Source: Streptomyces nymphaeiformis (lineage in GTDB: Bacteria; Actinomycetota; Actinomycetes; Streptomycetales; Streptomycetaceae). Taken from it: a stretch of 64,000 bases of DNA. The DNA lies in contig NZ_JACHJY010000007.1 of assembly GCF_014203895.1 (NCBI RefSeq), positions 496,001-560,000 of the forward strand, given 5' to 3'. The stretch's first letter is position 1, and each line of letters begins with the position of its first letter. The position numbers were made by a program, and so were the translations under genes. Positions 50,017 through 59,332 of this stretch are shown here, piece by piece. The notes beneath the pieces were generated by a model. That model made no database searches. It worked only from the letters and a program-made list of their open reading frames with translations, and was not told the origin of the DNA.

Positions 50017-53000
50017 TCATCGCAGGCCGTACGCCCGGATGATCTCGTTCTTGACGCTGTAGCCGCCGTCGGTCTCGGCGCTCGCGCGGATCGAGACGAA
50101 GCCGCCGGGCTTCTTCGCCGTGGTGAACGCACCCGTCCAGCAGCCGTCCGTGCCCTTGGCCAGGGTCACCTTCTGCCAGGTGGCGCCATCGTCGTAGGAC
50201 ACGTCCAGCGTCACCGTGGTGACGGTGCCCGGTACGGTGCCCAGGCCCATGGACACCGGCTTGAGCGCGATCCGCTGGACCGCACGGGCCTCGACGTCTC
50301 CGTGCAGGTCCGTCTCCAGTTTGTAGTCCAGGTTCAGCACCGGGAACGGCTCGAAGAAGTCCGCGTCGACGGTGTCGGACCTGAAGGTCCACTCGGTGTG
50401 GGTGCGCGTCGAGAGCCGGAAGAGGTCGGCGGGCCGCTCCGCGTCGAGGACGGCGCGGTAGGGAAGGTCGCCCGCCGGTACCTCCACCCACTGCATGTCC
50501 GTGCTGTTCGGGTTGTCGTGGATCAGCGTGTCGCCTTGGAAGACCTGCAGGCGGGTCGGCGTCTCACCCCACGACAGGTAGCCGCCGAGACGCATGGAGT
50601 CGCTGGCGGAGGCCCATGCCTGCACGTTCCAGGTCATGTAGTTCTGCCAGCGGGAGTTGTAGACACCGAAGGACTCGCTCTGAGCGGGGCGGGTCGCCGG
50701 AGCGAACCAGTCCAGACGGGTGGTGCTGCCCTTGGCGTACGTGTTGTCACCCGACACCATCGACCACGGCAGGGCTCCGTCGACACCCTGCGTGTGGAAC
50801 TCCCTCCAGACCTGACCCGGGGTCACCCATTCGGTACGGGTTCCCGGGTGCCACTCGGCCTCGGGGAAGTTGAACGACGGGCTGAGGGTGAAGTCGGACC
50901 GGTAGCCCTCGGCCAGACGGCCTCCTGCGGCCGCGTAGTAGCGGGCGTCGATCCGGGCGAGGTCGTCCTTGGTCGGCTTGTAGACCAGGGCCCGGTCGGG
51001 CACCTGGCCGGGGTAGTCCCGGGTCAGGTCGTAGACGAACGGCGTGTACTCGGTCTGCTTGACGGTCAGCTTGAGGTTGCCTGTCTTCGCCATCGCCACG
51101 AGGGTCCGGCCCGCTTCGCGATGCACGGTGGCGACCGGGATGCCGGACTCGCCGGCGATCTCCATCAGGCCACCCACACCGTCGTTGACCACGATCAGGG
51201 CCTTCGCCCCGGCCGCGACCGCGGCGGCGACGCGCTCCTCCGGCGAGACCTCGTCACTGCGCTCGACGACGGCGACCTTGCCCTTGGCGTTGAGCTTCTC
51301 GTAGTCGGCCGCCGCGCCGTTGCCCGCGTAGACCGCGGTCAGCCTGTCCGAGGTGGTGCCCAGGGCGCTGCCGCGCTGGACCAGCGCCTCGAAGTGAAGC
51401 CGGCCGTCCACCGTGCTGAGGCCGAGCTGTGGCTCGCCCTTGCGCCAGCGGGTGATCAGCGTGAACTCGCCCTGCGTCATCGTCTCCGTCGGCGCGACGT
51501 AGATGTCGTCGTACGTCGGCGGCAGCACATACGCGCCGCGGTAGTCCATCCACGGGTCGAAGCCGGTGTAGTGGACGTTGTAGTCGACCTTGCGCTGGCG
51601 GTCCTGGGTCCGCTGCGGCGCCTCGGTCTGCAGCAGGTGTGCCTTGCTCGCGTCGAGGACCACGTTCGCGGAGGCGTCCTTCAACACGGTCTCCGGGTCG
51701 ACGAGGACGGCCAGACCCGAGCGGTCCGCCTGCTCGCCGGCCACGTCGAGGTAGGCGGCGACGGTGTACAGGCCGGGTGCCATGCGCATGGTGGTGGAGC
51801 CGTCGACGTAGACCGACCACGGCCAGCCGTCGCCCGCCAGGTTGACCGAGACCCAGCCGGCGGCGGGCTTGCCGTCCCGGCCGACCAGCTTGATGTTCAG
51901 GTCGTAGCGCTCCTCCTCCTTCAGGAGCGCCACGGAGGTGCGGGTCACCGGCTGCCCGGTGGTCGCATCGGTGGCGATCACATAGCCGGCGTTCCGTCCG
52001 GCCGGGGCGTTGCGCGGGTCGCCGGTCACCGGGACGGAGGCGGTGCCGCCCGCCGGGACGGTCACCGTGGTGGCGCCCAGGGTGAACGGGCCGCCGGCGC
52101 CGGTCAGCGCCAGGTTCAGCGTGACGTCGGCGGAACCGGAGTTGGTGAAGGTCAGATCCTTCGTGACGGCGACGTCACTCGGCTCGTGCGGCCACGTGTA
52201 GTTGCCGAAGAAGAGCGAGCCGGTGCCACGGACCGTGGTGCGCACGGCGGCGGCCACGTCGAGACGGCCGGTGCCGACCTCGTACGGCGAGTACGCGTCG
52301 CCGAGGCCCTTCGCGGTGCTCATCAGGTGTTCCTTGAGCTGCGCGCCGGTCCAGTCCGGGTGCTGCTGGGCCAGGATCGCCGCCGCGCCGACCACGTGCG
52401 GCGTGGCCATCGAGGTGCCGCTGAGGGTGCGGTAGAGGCCCTCGCCACCGTCGGTCATCTCCTGCGAGCGGGCCGCGGTGATGTCCACGCCCGGCGCCGC
52501 GATGTCCGGCTTCATACCACCCGAGTAGGCCAGCGGGCCCGTGCTGGAGAAGGACGCGAGCCGGTCCTGCTTGTCCGTGGCCGCCACGGTCAGCGCCGCG
52601 GCGGCCGCGCCCGGGGCGGAGATGCTCTCCGGGCCCGCGTTGCCGGCGGCTATGACGAACAGCGTGCCGTACTGCGCGGAGAGCGCGTCGACCAACTGCG
52701 ACATCGGGTCGCTGCCGTCCGTGGGGTAGGAGTCGCCGAGGCTCATGTTGACGACGTCAGCGCCCGACTCGGCGGCCCACTCCATGCCGGCCATGACCCA
52801 GGAGTCCTGGCCGGAACCCTCCGGGCCGCCGAGCACCTTGCCGACGTAGAGGTCGGCGCCGGGCGCGACGCCCTTGTTCTCACCCCCGGAGGCAGCGCCC
52901 GAACCGACGATCGTGCCGGCCACATGCGTGCCGTGCCCGTTGACGTCGGTGACGGCCTCACCCGGCACGAAGCTGGTCGTGCCGTCGATCAGGCCGGCGA

Positions 53001-53751
53001 AGTCGGGGTGGTTGACGTCGATGCCGGTGTCGAGCACCGCGACCTTCACGCCCTTGCCGGTGTAACCGGCTGCCCACGCTTCGGGCGCGCCGATCAGCGG
53101 CACGCTCTCCTTCAGGTCGGCCTTCACACGGCCGTCGAGCCACAGCTTCGCCACGCCCGCGCTCAGCTTCGCGCTGCCCTGCGGCGCGACGGTGTTCCAG
53201 AAGGTGCGGACCTGCCGCTTATCGGTGCTGAGCGCGGCGCCTCCGATGCCCTTGAGCTTGCGGGTCAGCTTGCTGCCCCGGGGTGCCGTCGGCTCGACGG
53301 CCGCGCGGGACTTCGGCTGGGTGTACGTCGCGATCAGCGGTACGGCGGCCGACTTCGCGTCGTCGTATCCCATCTCGATCAGGTCGGTGACGTTGAACAG
53401 CCGCCGGTCGAGCCCGCCCGTTCCCAGCAGCGGCCCCGCTTCGTCCGGGATGACGAACAGGTCGCCCTTGATCTCCTGCAGCTTCACACCGCCGAAGGCG
53501 TCGTCCGGCCTGTCGACGTCGGCGATCTGCTTGCCGTCGGCGGTCGTGGTGACCGTGACGACGTCGCCGGTGACCAGGGTGACCTTGTGGGTCGCCGTGG
53601 GCTTGGTGGGGACGGTCGGCCTGCTCGGAGCGGCTTGGGCCGGTGCCTGCGCAACGGCGAGCCCCGATGCCAGCAGGGGCACCACGGTGGCTGCCGTGAT
53701 CAGCTGCCAACGCCTGCGCCGGAAGGCGGAAGAATGAAAGGAGGAGGACAT
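50017..53751 (-). CDS. Secreted S8 subtilisin-like peptidase with PA domain
   Basis: 1,244 residues. Signal peptide about 1-41 (RRRR, hydrophobic core, AQA). A propeptide-like region is followed by the catalytic domain with Asp241 (LDTGIDVNHPD), His273 (NGHGTHVAGT), oxyanion Asn in AAGNAGPES and Ser447 (SGTSMATPHV). Further on are beta-sandwich repeats, a PA-type insertion around 860-900 (AAVAAGAKALIVVNDG) and a large C-terminal beta-rich region. ATG 53751 lacks a clear ribosome site. Likely an extracellular protein-degrading enzyme. Such large S8 peptidases are common in Streptomyces and often lie beside a LuxR/TrmB regulator, as here. Confidence 0.92.
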   Translation of the reverse strand: MSSSFHSSAFRRRRWQLITAATVVPLLASGLAVAQAPAQAAPSRPTVPTKPTATHKVTLVTGDVVTVTTTADGKQIADVDRPDDAFGGVKLQEIKGDLFVIPDEAGPLLGTGGLDRRLFNVTDLIEMGYDDAKSAAVPLIATYTQPKSRAAVEPTAPRGSKLTRKLKGIGGAALSTDKRQVRTFWNTVAPQGSAKLSAGVAKLWLDGRVKADLKESVPLIGAPEAWAAGYTGKGVKVAVLDTGIDVNHPDFAGLIDGTTSFVPGEAVTDVNGHGTHVAGTIVGSGAASGGENKGVAPGADLYVGKVLGGPEGSGQDSWVMAGMEWAAESGADVVNMSLGDSYPTDGSDPMSQLVDALSAQYGTLFVIAAGNAGPESISAPGAAAAALTVAATDKQDRLASFSSTGPLAYSGGMKPDIAAPGVDITAARSQEMTDGGEGLYRTLSGTSMATPHVVGAAAILAQQHPDWTGAQLKEHLMSTAKGLGDAYSPYEVGTGRLDVAAAVRTTVRGTGSLFFGNYTWPHEPSDVAVTKDLTFTNSGSADVTLNLALTGAGGPFTLGATTVTVPAGGTASVPVTGDPRNAPAGRNAGYVIATDATTGQPVTRTSVALLKEEERYDLNIKLVGRDGKPAAGWVSVNLAGDGWPWSVYVDGSTTMRMAPGLYTVAAYLDVAGEQADRSGLAVLVDPETVLKDASANVVLDASKAHLLQTEAPQRTQDRQRKVDYNVHYTGFDPWMDYRGAYVLPPTYDDIYVAPTETMTQGEFTLITRWRKGEPQLGLSTVDGRLHFEALVQRGSALGTTSDRLTAVYAGNGAAADYEKLNAKGKVAVVERSDEVSPEERVAAAVAAGAKALIVVNDGVGGLMEIAGESGIPVATVHREAGRTLVAMAKTGNLKLTVKQTEYTPFVYDLTRDYPGQVPDRALVYKPTKDDLARIDARYYAAAGGRLAEGYRSDFTLSPSFNFPEAEWHPGTRTEWVTPGQVWREFHTQGVDGALPWSMVSGDNTYAKGSTTRLDWFAPATRPAQSESFGVYNSRWQNYMTWNVQAWASASDSMRLGGYLSWGETPTRLQVFQGDTLIHDNPNSTDMQWVEVPAGDLPYRAVLDAERPADLFRLSTRTHTEWTFRSDTVDADFFEPFPVLNLDYKLETDLHGDVEARAVQRIALKPVSMGLGTVPGTVTTVTLDVSYDDGATWQKVTLAKGTDGCWTGAFTTAKKPGGFVSIRASAETDGGYSVKNEIIRAYGLR

Positions 53752-54093
53752 GCCATGGGTCTATCGACCGGTGAACGCCGTCGTGAAGGCCTCATGACGG
53801 CAAGTCCTCGCCATGGCAAGGGTTTGTCAGCCGCGAACCGCGCGATTCGGGCGGAAAGACGCCGCACCGCGACACCGGCCTTCTTGTCTCGCCGACATGC
53901 GTGGGGGGACGACGGGGGTCAGATTGGAGGTATCCGGCCCGCCGGACGGAGACCTCCTCGGCGGCAGACGCGGGAGGAGCCCGGCATGACGACCCACACG
54001 AACGCGCCCGGTCCGGGAAGGGAGACGCACGGCAGGGGGCCGCTGTGCGTGGTTCCCCGTCCGGTGCGGGACTGACGTCCGGGACGGGCCGCC
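53752..54093. other. Divergent promoter region of subtilase and kinase-epimerase gene
   Basis: 342 bases between divergent genes. Apart from the candidate 29-codon frame at 53986-54075, I see nothing gene-like. Must contain the subtilase promoter on the left. Confidence 0.5.
53986..54075 (+). CDS. Candidate short leader or small protein
   Basis: 29 codons beginning MTTHTNAPGPGRETHGRG and ending PLCVVPRPVRD. A strong GGGAGGAG ribosome site (53972-53979) stands 6 bases ahead of the ATG, and the stop is 18 bases before the GTG of the fused kinase-epimerase gene. No family recognised. Position suggests a translated leader; without comparison it may be chance. Confidence 0.35.
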   Translation: MTTHTNAPGPGRETHGRGPLCVVPRPVRD

Positions 54094-55602
54094 GTGGCAC
54101 TCGAAGCAGCGAAGGAAACACAGCCGACGCTGGTGCTCGTCGTCGGCGTCGCCGGGTCGGGCAAGTCGGCCGTGGGGCGTCTGCTCGCCGACCGCCTTGG
54201 CTGGGCGTACCGGGACGCGGACGAGTTCCACTCCGAGGCCAACCGCGCCAGGATGGCCGCCGGTCATCCCCTCACGGACAGCGACCGGGGGCCGTGGCTG
54301 GATGCGATCAGCGCGTGGATGGGCCGGGCGATCGCGGCCGGTCGGCAGGCCGTCGTCACCTGCTCGGCGCTCAAGCGGGAATACCGGGACAAGCTGCTGG
54401 CAGGGCGCCGAGAGGTTCTTCTGGTGTACCTGCACGGCTCGCGCGAACTGCTGCAGTCCCGGCTGGCCGCGCGGGACGGTCATTTCTTCCCTGCCGACCT
54501 GCTGGACAGCCAGCTCGCGGTTCTCCAGGAGCCGGAGCCCGACGAGCACCCGTTGGTGGTGGAGATCGACCAGTCTCCGGAGGCCGCCGTCGCGGCGGTG
54601 CTGTCCCTGATGCCCGGGGAGACCTCCACCGTGTCCGACCGGGCGGCCGGTGTGCCGACGGTACGCGACGGCCCGGCCGCGTCCCCCAGCCCCACAGGCG
54701 CCTCGTGGCGGTTGGCCCGGGGAGACCAGAGCGCGGTCGTGGTCCAGCTGGGCGGCGCCCTGCGCGACTACGTCGTGGGCGGCCGACCGCTGCTTGACGG
54801 CTTCTCCACGGGGTCCGCCATCACGGGCGGGCGGGGGCAACTGCTCGTCCCCTGGCCGAACCGCGTGGGCGACGGTCGCTACCGCTTCGACGGCAGGAGT
54901 CTGCAACTCCCCCTGAGCGAAGTCGAGAAGGGCAACGCGATCCACGGACTGCTTCGCTGGGCCCTGTGGAAGCCGCTCGCCCACACCGATGACTCGGTGG
55001 TGCTCGGCACGACGCTCTGCCCCCAGCCGGGATATCCGTTCCTCCTCGATGTCCGTGTCGAGTACCGGCTGGGCCCGGACGGGCTCAGCACCGCCGTCCA
55101 CGCCACCAACGCCGGTACGGAGCCCGCGCCTTACGGAGTGGGGCAGCATCCGTATCTGACGACCGGCACCGATCTGGTCGACAGCACGGTGCTGACCGTT
55201 CCCGCCCGGTACCTGCTGCGGACCGACGACAGGGGCCTGCCCGTCGGCCGGGAGCCCGTCGACGGCACCCCGTACGACTTCCGCACCGCCCGCCCCATCG
55301 GCGATCTCAGGCTGGACACCGCCTTCACCGGGCTCGACCGCCTCCCTGACGGGCGGGCGATCGTACGCCTCGCACACCCCTCCGGACGGCACGGCGTCGA
55401 TCTCTGGCTCGGCGAGGGAACCCGCTACGTGCAGGTGTACACGGGTGACACCCTGGCCGAATCCGAACGGCGGCGGGGCGTCGCCGTGGAGGCCATGTCC
55501 TGCCCGCCGGACGCCTTTCGCAGCGGTACGGACCTCACCGTCCTCCCACCGGGCGCGACACACGTGCTCCGGTGGGGTCTGAGCCCATGGGGGTACGCGT
55601 GA
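54094..55602 (+). CDS. Fused gluconokinase and aldose 1-epimerase
   Basis: 502 residues in one frame. Residues 1-165 are a GntK-type gluconokinase: P-loop GVAGSGKS (18-25), YRDADEFHSEANRARMAAGHPLTD, CSALKREYRDKL and the LHGSRELLQSRLAARDGHF pattern. A Ser/Pro/Thr-rich linker (about 172-205) leads to a galactose-mutarotase-like domain: WPNRVGDGRYRFDG, KGNAIHGL, YGVGQHPYLTTG (catalytic His) and VAVEAMSCPPDAF (catalytic Glu). Both active sites look intact. GTG 54094. Fusion of a sugar-acid kinase to a mutarotase is unusual; it would couple sugar anomer conversion with gluconate phosphorylation. Neighbours are a cyclase-family protein and a GMC oxidoreductase. Confidence 0.88.
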   Translation: MALEAAKETQPTLVLVVGVAGSGKSAVGRLLADRLGWAYRDADEFHSEANRARMAAGHPLTDSDRGPWLDAISAWMGRAIAAGRQAVVTCSALKREYRDKLLAGRREVLLVYLHGSRELLQSRLAARDGHFFPADLLDSQLAVLQEPEPDEHPLVVEIDQSPEAAVAAVLSLMPGETSTVSDRAAGVPTVRDGPAASPSPTGASWRLARGDQSAVVVQLGGALRDYVVGGRPLLDGFSTGSAITGGRGQLLVPWPNRVGDGRYRFDGRSLQLPLSEVEKGNAIHGLLRWALWKPLAHTDDSVVLGTTLCPQPGYPFLLDVRVEYRLGPDGLSTAVHATNAGTEPAPYGVGQHPYLTTGTDLVDSTVLTVPARYLLRTDDRGLPVGREPVDGTPYDFRTARPIGDLRLDTAFTGLDRLPDGRAIVRLAHPSGRHGVDLWLGEGTRYVQVYTGDTLAESERRRGVAVEAMSCPPDAFRSGTDLTVLPPGATHVLRWGLSPWGYA

Positions 55603-56552
55603 CACCGTCCGTGGAGCCGGCGACGGCGAGCGGTATGTCCGCGCACGACTTCCGGGAGCTCTACGAGCGCCTGCGAAGGCGGGCGGCGCCGTCGACGGTG
55701 GACGGCCGGTGCGGGGCACTCCGCCATCTGACTCCTGAGCGGGTGGCGGCGGCCGCCGCCGAAGTCCGCATCGGACGCACGGTGTCGCTGGCAGCTCCGA
55801 TCGACACCGTGCAGGGCCCCGACGATCCCGAGCCGGCGGTGCACCGGATGACCGGCCCGAGCCCGAGCGATCTCGGTTCGGGCGGGCTGCACTTCGCCAC
55901 CGACCGCTTCGCCATGAACGTGCACGGGGACGCGGACAGCCATCTCGACGCCCTCTGTCATGTGGTGTTCGACGGGGAGCTCTACGGCGGAGTGCCCGCA
56001 AGCACCGTGACGGCCGAGGGCGCCCGTTCCCTCTCCGTGGACCTGCTCGCGAACGGCATCGTCGGCCGGGGTGTACTGCTGGACATCCCGCGGCTGCGTG
56101 GGGTGCCCTGGCTGGAACCGGGCGACCGGGTGACCTCCGGCGACCTGAGGGCCGCCGAGGCCGCGCAAGGGGTTCGCGTCGGACCGGGGGACCTGTTGTT
56201 CGTCCGGACGGGACATCGCCTCCGGCGCACCGAACTCGGGCCGTGGGACGCGGCCACGGCGCGGGCCGGCCTTCACCCGACCGCCGTGGAGTTCCTGGCC
56301 GAGCGCGAGGTCGCGGCCCTGGGCGGAGACGGCAACAACGACACCGCGCCCAGCGCGGTCGAGGACATCGCCTTCCCCGTACACGTCCTGGCCATCCACG
56401 CCCTGGGCATCCACCTCATGGACTACCTGCAGTTCGAGGACCTCGCCCCGGCCTGCGCCCGGGCCGGCCGCTGGAGTTTTCTGTGTGCGGTGGCCCCCCT
56501 TCGGCTGTCCGGAGCCACGGGTTCGCCGGTGAACCCGATCGCGGTGCTGTGA
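55599..56552 (+). CDS. Cyclase/kynurenine formamidase-family metal hydrolase
   Basis: 317 residues. The family metal motif HxGTHxDxxxH appears in altered form as HGDADSHLDALCH, followed by FDGELYGG. Later motifs are RGVLLDIPRLRGV, GPGDLLFVRTGH and HVLAIHALGIHLMDYLQFEDLAPAC. GTG 55599 overlaps the preceding stop in GTGA with GGGGG five bases ahead; ATG 55587, four codons upstream, is an alternative. Probable Zn- or Mn-dependent amide or lactone hydrolase; the changed first part of the motif (GDADS instead of GTH) means activity is uncertain. Coupled to the kinase-epimerase gene. Confidence 0.82.
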   Translation: MTPSVEPATASGMSAHDFRELYERLRRRAAPSTVDGRCGALRHLTPERVAAAAAEVRIGRTVSLAAPIDTVQGPDDPEPAVHRMTGPSPSDLGSGGLHFATDRFAMNVHGDADSHLDALCHVVFDGELYGGVPASTVTAEGARSLSVDLLANGIVGRGVLLDIPRLRGVPWLEPGDRVTSGDLRAAEAAQGVRVGPGDLLFVRTGHRLRRTELGPWDAATARAGLHPTAVEFLAEREVAALGGDGNNDTAPSAVEDIAFPVHVLAIHALGIHLMDYLQFEDLAPACARAGRWSFLCAVAPLRLSGATGSPVNPIAVL

Positions 56553-56703
56553 CGGGGCCGCGGCGCCGGGGACGCCGCTCCGGTCGCCGTCCACAGGCAA
56601 GGCGGATACTTTCGAGGGAGGTGGGACCGCTGGACCCTCGCCCAGCGGGGCGCCAGGCGCCTGACAGCAGGTCAGGGCCCTGATCCCAAGGACGGTGGTC
56701 GCC

Positions 56704-58284
56704 GTGGGCGACGCCCCTCACTACGACGTCATCATCATCGGCACCGGTGCCGGCGGAGGGACTCTCGCCCATCGCCTCGCCCCTTCGGGCAAACGTGTCC
56801 TCCTCGTCGAACGGGGCGGCTACCTGCCGCGTGAGCGGGACAACTGGGACTCGACGGCCGTGTTCGTCAAGGGCAAGTACCGGGCTCCGGAGTTCTGGCT
56901 CGACAAGCACGGCACCGAGTTCCCGCCCGAGGTCAACTACTACGTCGGCGGAAACACGAAGTTCTACGGGGCCGCCCTCTTCCGACTGCGGCCCGAGGAC
57001 TTCGGTGAGCTCCGTCATCACGGTGGTCTCTCGCCCGCCTGGCCGATCCGGTACGAGGACCTCGAGCCGTACTACACCCAGGCCGAGCACTTGTACCTCG
57101 TCCACGGACGGCACGGCGAGGACCCCGGCGAGGGTCCCGTCAGCGCTCAGTACGCCCATCCGCCCGTGGAACACGAGCCGCGGATCCAGCAGTTGAGCGA
57201 CGACCTCGAGAAGCGTGGTCTGCACCCGTTCCACCTGCCGATCGGCGTCAATCTGAGCCAGGAGGACGGGGGGCGGCCCACCCACTCCAGCGTCTGCATC
57301 CGGTGCAACCGGGTCGACGGCTTTCCGTGTCTGGTACGCGGCAAGTCCGACGCCCAGGTGATCTGTGTCGAGCCCGCTCTGGAACACCCCAACGTCGAGA
57401 TGGTGACGCACACGCAGGTGGTGCGTCTGGAGACCGACGGCCGTGGGCGCAGTGTCAGCGCGGTCGTCGGCCGGCTCCCCGACGGCTCCGAGGTGCGGTA
57501 CACGGCGGACGTCGTGGTCGTCTCCTGCGGGGCGGTCAACTCCGCCGCGCTGCTGCTGGCCTCGGCGAACGAGCACCATCCCCGTGGCCTCGCGAACAGC
57601 TCCGACGTGGTCGGCCGGTTCTACATGCGGCACAACAACCTGGCCCTGATGGCGGTGTCGAAGGAACCCAACGACACCCAGTTCCAGAAGACCCTGGCCC
57701 TGCACGACTGGTACCTCGGCGCGGACGACTGGGACTTCCCGCTGGGCGGCATCCAGATGCTCGGCAAGTCGGACGCCGAACAGATCCACGGCGAGGCGCC
57801 CCGGTGGGCCGGTGCGGTGACACCCGACATGCCGTTCGAGGTACTGGCACACCACGCCGTCGACTTCTGGCTGTGCGGTGAGGACCTGCCGATGCCCGAC
57901 AACCGCGTCACCCTCGACGGTGACGCCCGCATCCGGCTCGCTCTCGACGAGAAGAACAACATCGAGGGCCTGAAGCGCCTGCGACACAAACTGCAGGGAA
58001 TGCTCGGCCACCTGGGCATGCACGAGCACCGTCTGCTGTCCCACAGCATCTACCTGCACAAGGGCATGCCGATCGGAGCGACCGCGCACCAGGCGGGCAC
58101 CGTACGCTTCGGCACCGACCCCGCCGACTCCGCGCTGGACGTGAACTGCAAGGCCCACGATCTCGACAACCTGTACGTCGTCGACACGAGCTTCTTCCCG
58201 AGCATCGGCGCGGTCAACCCGTCCTTGACGGCCATCGCCAACGCCCTCCGGGTCGGCGACCACCTCTTGGCCCGGCTGGGTTGA
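56704..58284 (+). CDS. GMC-family FAD oxidoreductase
   Basis: 526 residues. The FAD-binding start YDVIIIGTGAGGGTLAHRLA and VLLVERGG; GGNTKFYGAALFRLRPEDF is the GMC substrate-lid region. The C-terminal block has HQAGTVRFGTDP and NPSLTAIANALRV, the family's catalytic His/Asn area. CIRCNRVDGFPC is a Cys-rich patch seen in bacterial GMC enzymes. GTG 56704 is better spaced from AAGGA (56688-56692) than GTG 56695. No signal peptide. Oxidises an alcohol or sugar; the neighbours suggest a sugar substrate. Confidence 0.88.
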   Translation: MGDAPHYDVIIIGTGAGGGTLAHRLAPSGKRVLLVERGGYLPRERDNWDSTAVFVKGKYRAPEFWLDKHGTEFPPEVNYYVGGNTKFYGAALFRLRPEDFGELRHHGGLSPAWPIRYEDLEPYYTQAEHLYLVHGRHGEDPGEGPVSAQYAHPPVEHEPRIQQLSDDLEKRGLHPFHLPIGVNLSQEDGGRPTHSSVCIRCNRVDGFPCLVRGKSDAQVICVEPALEHPNVEMVTHTQVVRLETDGRGRSVSAVVGRLPDGSEVRYTADVVVVSCGAVNSAALLLASANEHHPRGLANSSDVVGRFYMRHNNLALMAVSKEPNDTQFQKTLALHDWYLGADDWDFPLGGIQMLGKSDAEQIHGEAPRWAGAVTPDMPFEVLAHHAVDFWLCGEDLPMPDNRVTLDGDARIRLALDEKNNIEGLKRLRHKLQGMLGHLGMHEHRLLSHSIYLHKGMPIGATAHQAGTVRFGTDPADSALDVNCKAHDLDNLYVVDTSFFPSIGAVNPSLTAIANALRVGDHLLARLG

Positions 58285-58450
58285 GCACGACGACCGACCT
58301 GTGGTCCGTCCGGACGAAGATGTTGAACCCAACGGCCTAACGGCGATTCCGAGGAGATGCCGACCACCTCATCGGGTGATTGCGTGACGATGCCCCGCCC
58401 CGAGCCGGTGCCGGGCTCAGCGCAACCGCGCAGCGAGGAGGCAGGACGGC

Positions 58451-59290
58451 ATGGATTCCACGGTGGGAGCGCCGCAGGGTGTGATCCCGGCGCGATTGCT
58501 GCACGGCCAGAAGGCTCTGGTCACCGGCGCCAATTCGGGCATCGGCAAAGCCACGGCGATCGGCCTGGGCCGAGCCGGCGCCGATGTGGTCGTGAACTAC
58601 GTGGCGGGTCGCGAGGCCGCGGAGGAGGTGGCCGCGGAGATCGCCTCGTTCGGGGTGCGCTCGGCGGCGTACGAGGCGGACGTGTCCCAGGAGGACCAGG
58701 TCGTCGCCATGATGGACCGGATGGTCCGGGAGTTCGGCACCATCGACATTCTCGTGGCCAACGCGGGACTGCAACGTGACGCCTCGGTCACGGAGATGAC
58801 CCTCGCCCAGTGGCAGAAGGTCATCGACGTCAATCTCACCGGTCAGTTCCTGTGCGCACGGGAGGCGGCCAAGGAGTTCCGGCGCCGGGGCGTGGTCCCC
58901 GACGTGTCCCGCTCCGCCGGGAAGATCATCTGCATGAGCTCGGTGCACCAGATCATCCCCTGGGCGGGTCACGTGAACTACGCGTCGTCCAAGGGCGGCG
59001 TGCAGATGATGATGCAGACCCTGGCCCAGGAGCTCGCGCCGGAGAAGATCCGCGTGAACGCGGTCGCCCCGGGGGCGATCAAGACGCCGATCAACCGCGC
59101 GGCCTGGGAGACGCCCGAAGCGCAGAAGGACCTCCTGAGGCTCATCCCGTACGACCGGGTCGGGGACCCCGACGACATCGCCCACGCCGTCGTCGCCCTC
59201 GCGTCCGATCTCATGGACTACGTGGTGGGAACCACCCTGTACGTCGACGGCGGCATGACCCTCTTCCCCGGCTTCGCCACCGGCGGATGA
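58451..59290 (+). CDS. SDR-family oxidoreductase (glucose 1-dehydrogenase-like)
   Basis: 279 residues. NAD(P) motif VTGANSGIGKATAIGLG, NAGLQ, catalytic Ser in CMSSVHQI and YASSKGG; ends in VGTTLYVDGGMTLFPGF, a pattern common among glucose 1-dehydrogenase-type SDRs. ATG 58451 has GAGGAGG before it (58436-58442). Stands alone between the GMC gene and the cytochrome bd operon. Substrate inferred only; gluconolactone made by it could feed the gluconokinase domain encoded 3 kb upstream. Confidence 0.85.
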   Translation: MDSTVGAPQGVIPARLLHGQKALVTGANSGIGKATAIGLGRAGADVVVNYVAGREAAEEVAAEIASFGVRSAAYEADVSQEDQVVAMMDRMVREFGTIDILVANAGLQRDASVTEMTLAQWQKVIDVNLTGQFLCAREAAKEFRRRGVVPDVSRSAGKIICMSSVHQIIPWAGHVNYASSKGGVQMMMQTLAQELAPEKIRVNAVAPGAIKTPINRAAWETPEAQKDLLRLIPYDRVGDPDDIAHAVVALASDLMDYVVGTTLYVDGGMTLFPGFATGG

Positions 59291-59332
59291 CCCTCCTTCG
59301 GACCTTCACCCACCCGAACGACGAAGGCACGT

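Noticed and set aside
50302..54075. 1,257-codon open frame opposite the subtilase gene
   Set aside because: Arg/Gly/Val-rich composition and no motifs; the minus-strand frame is a complete subtilase. Only the last 29 codons were kept as a candidate small frame because of their own ribosome site.
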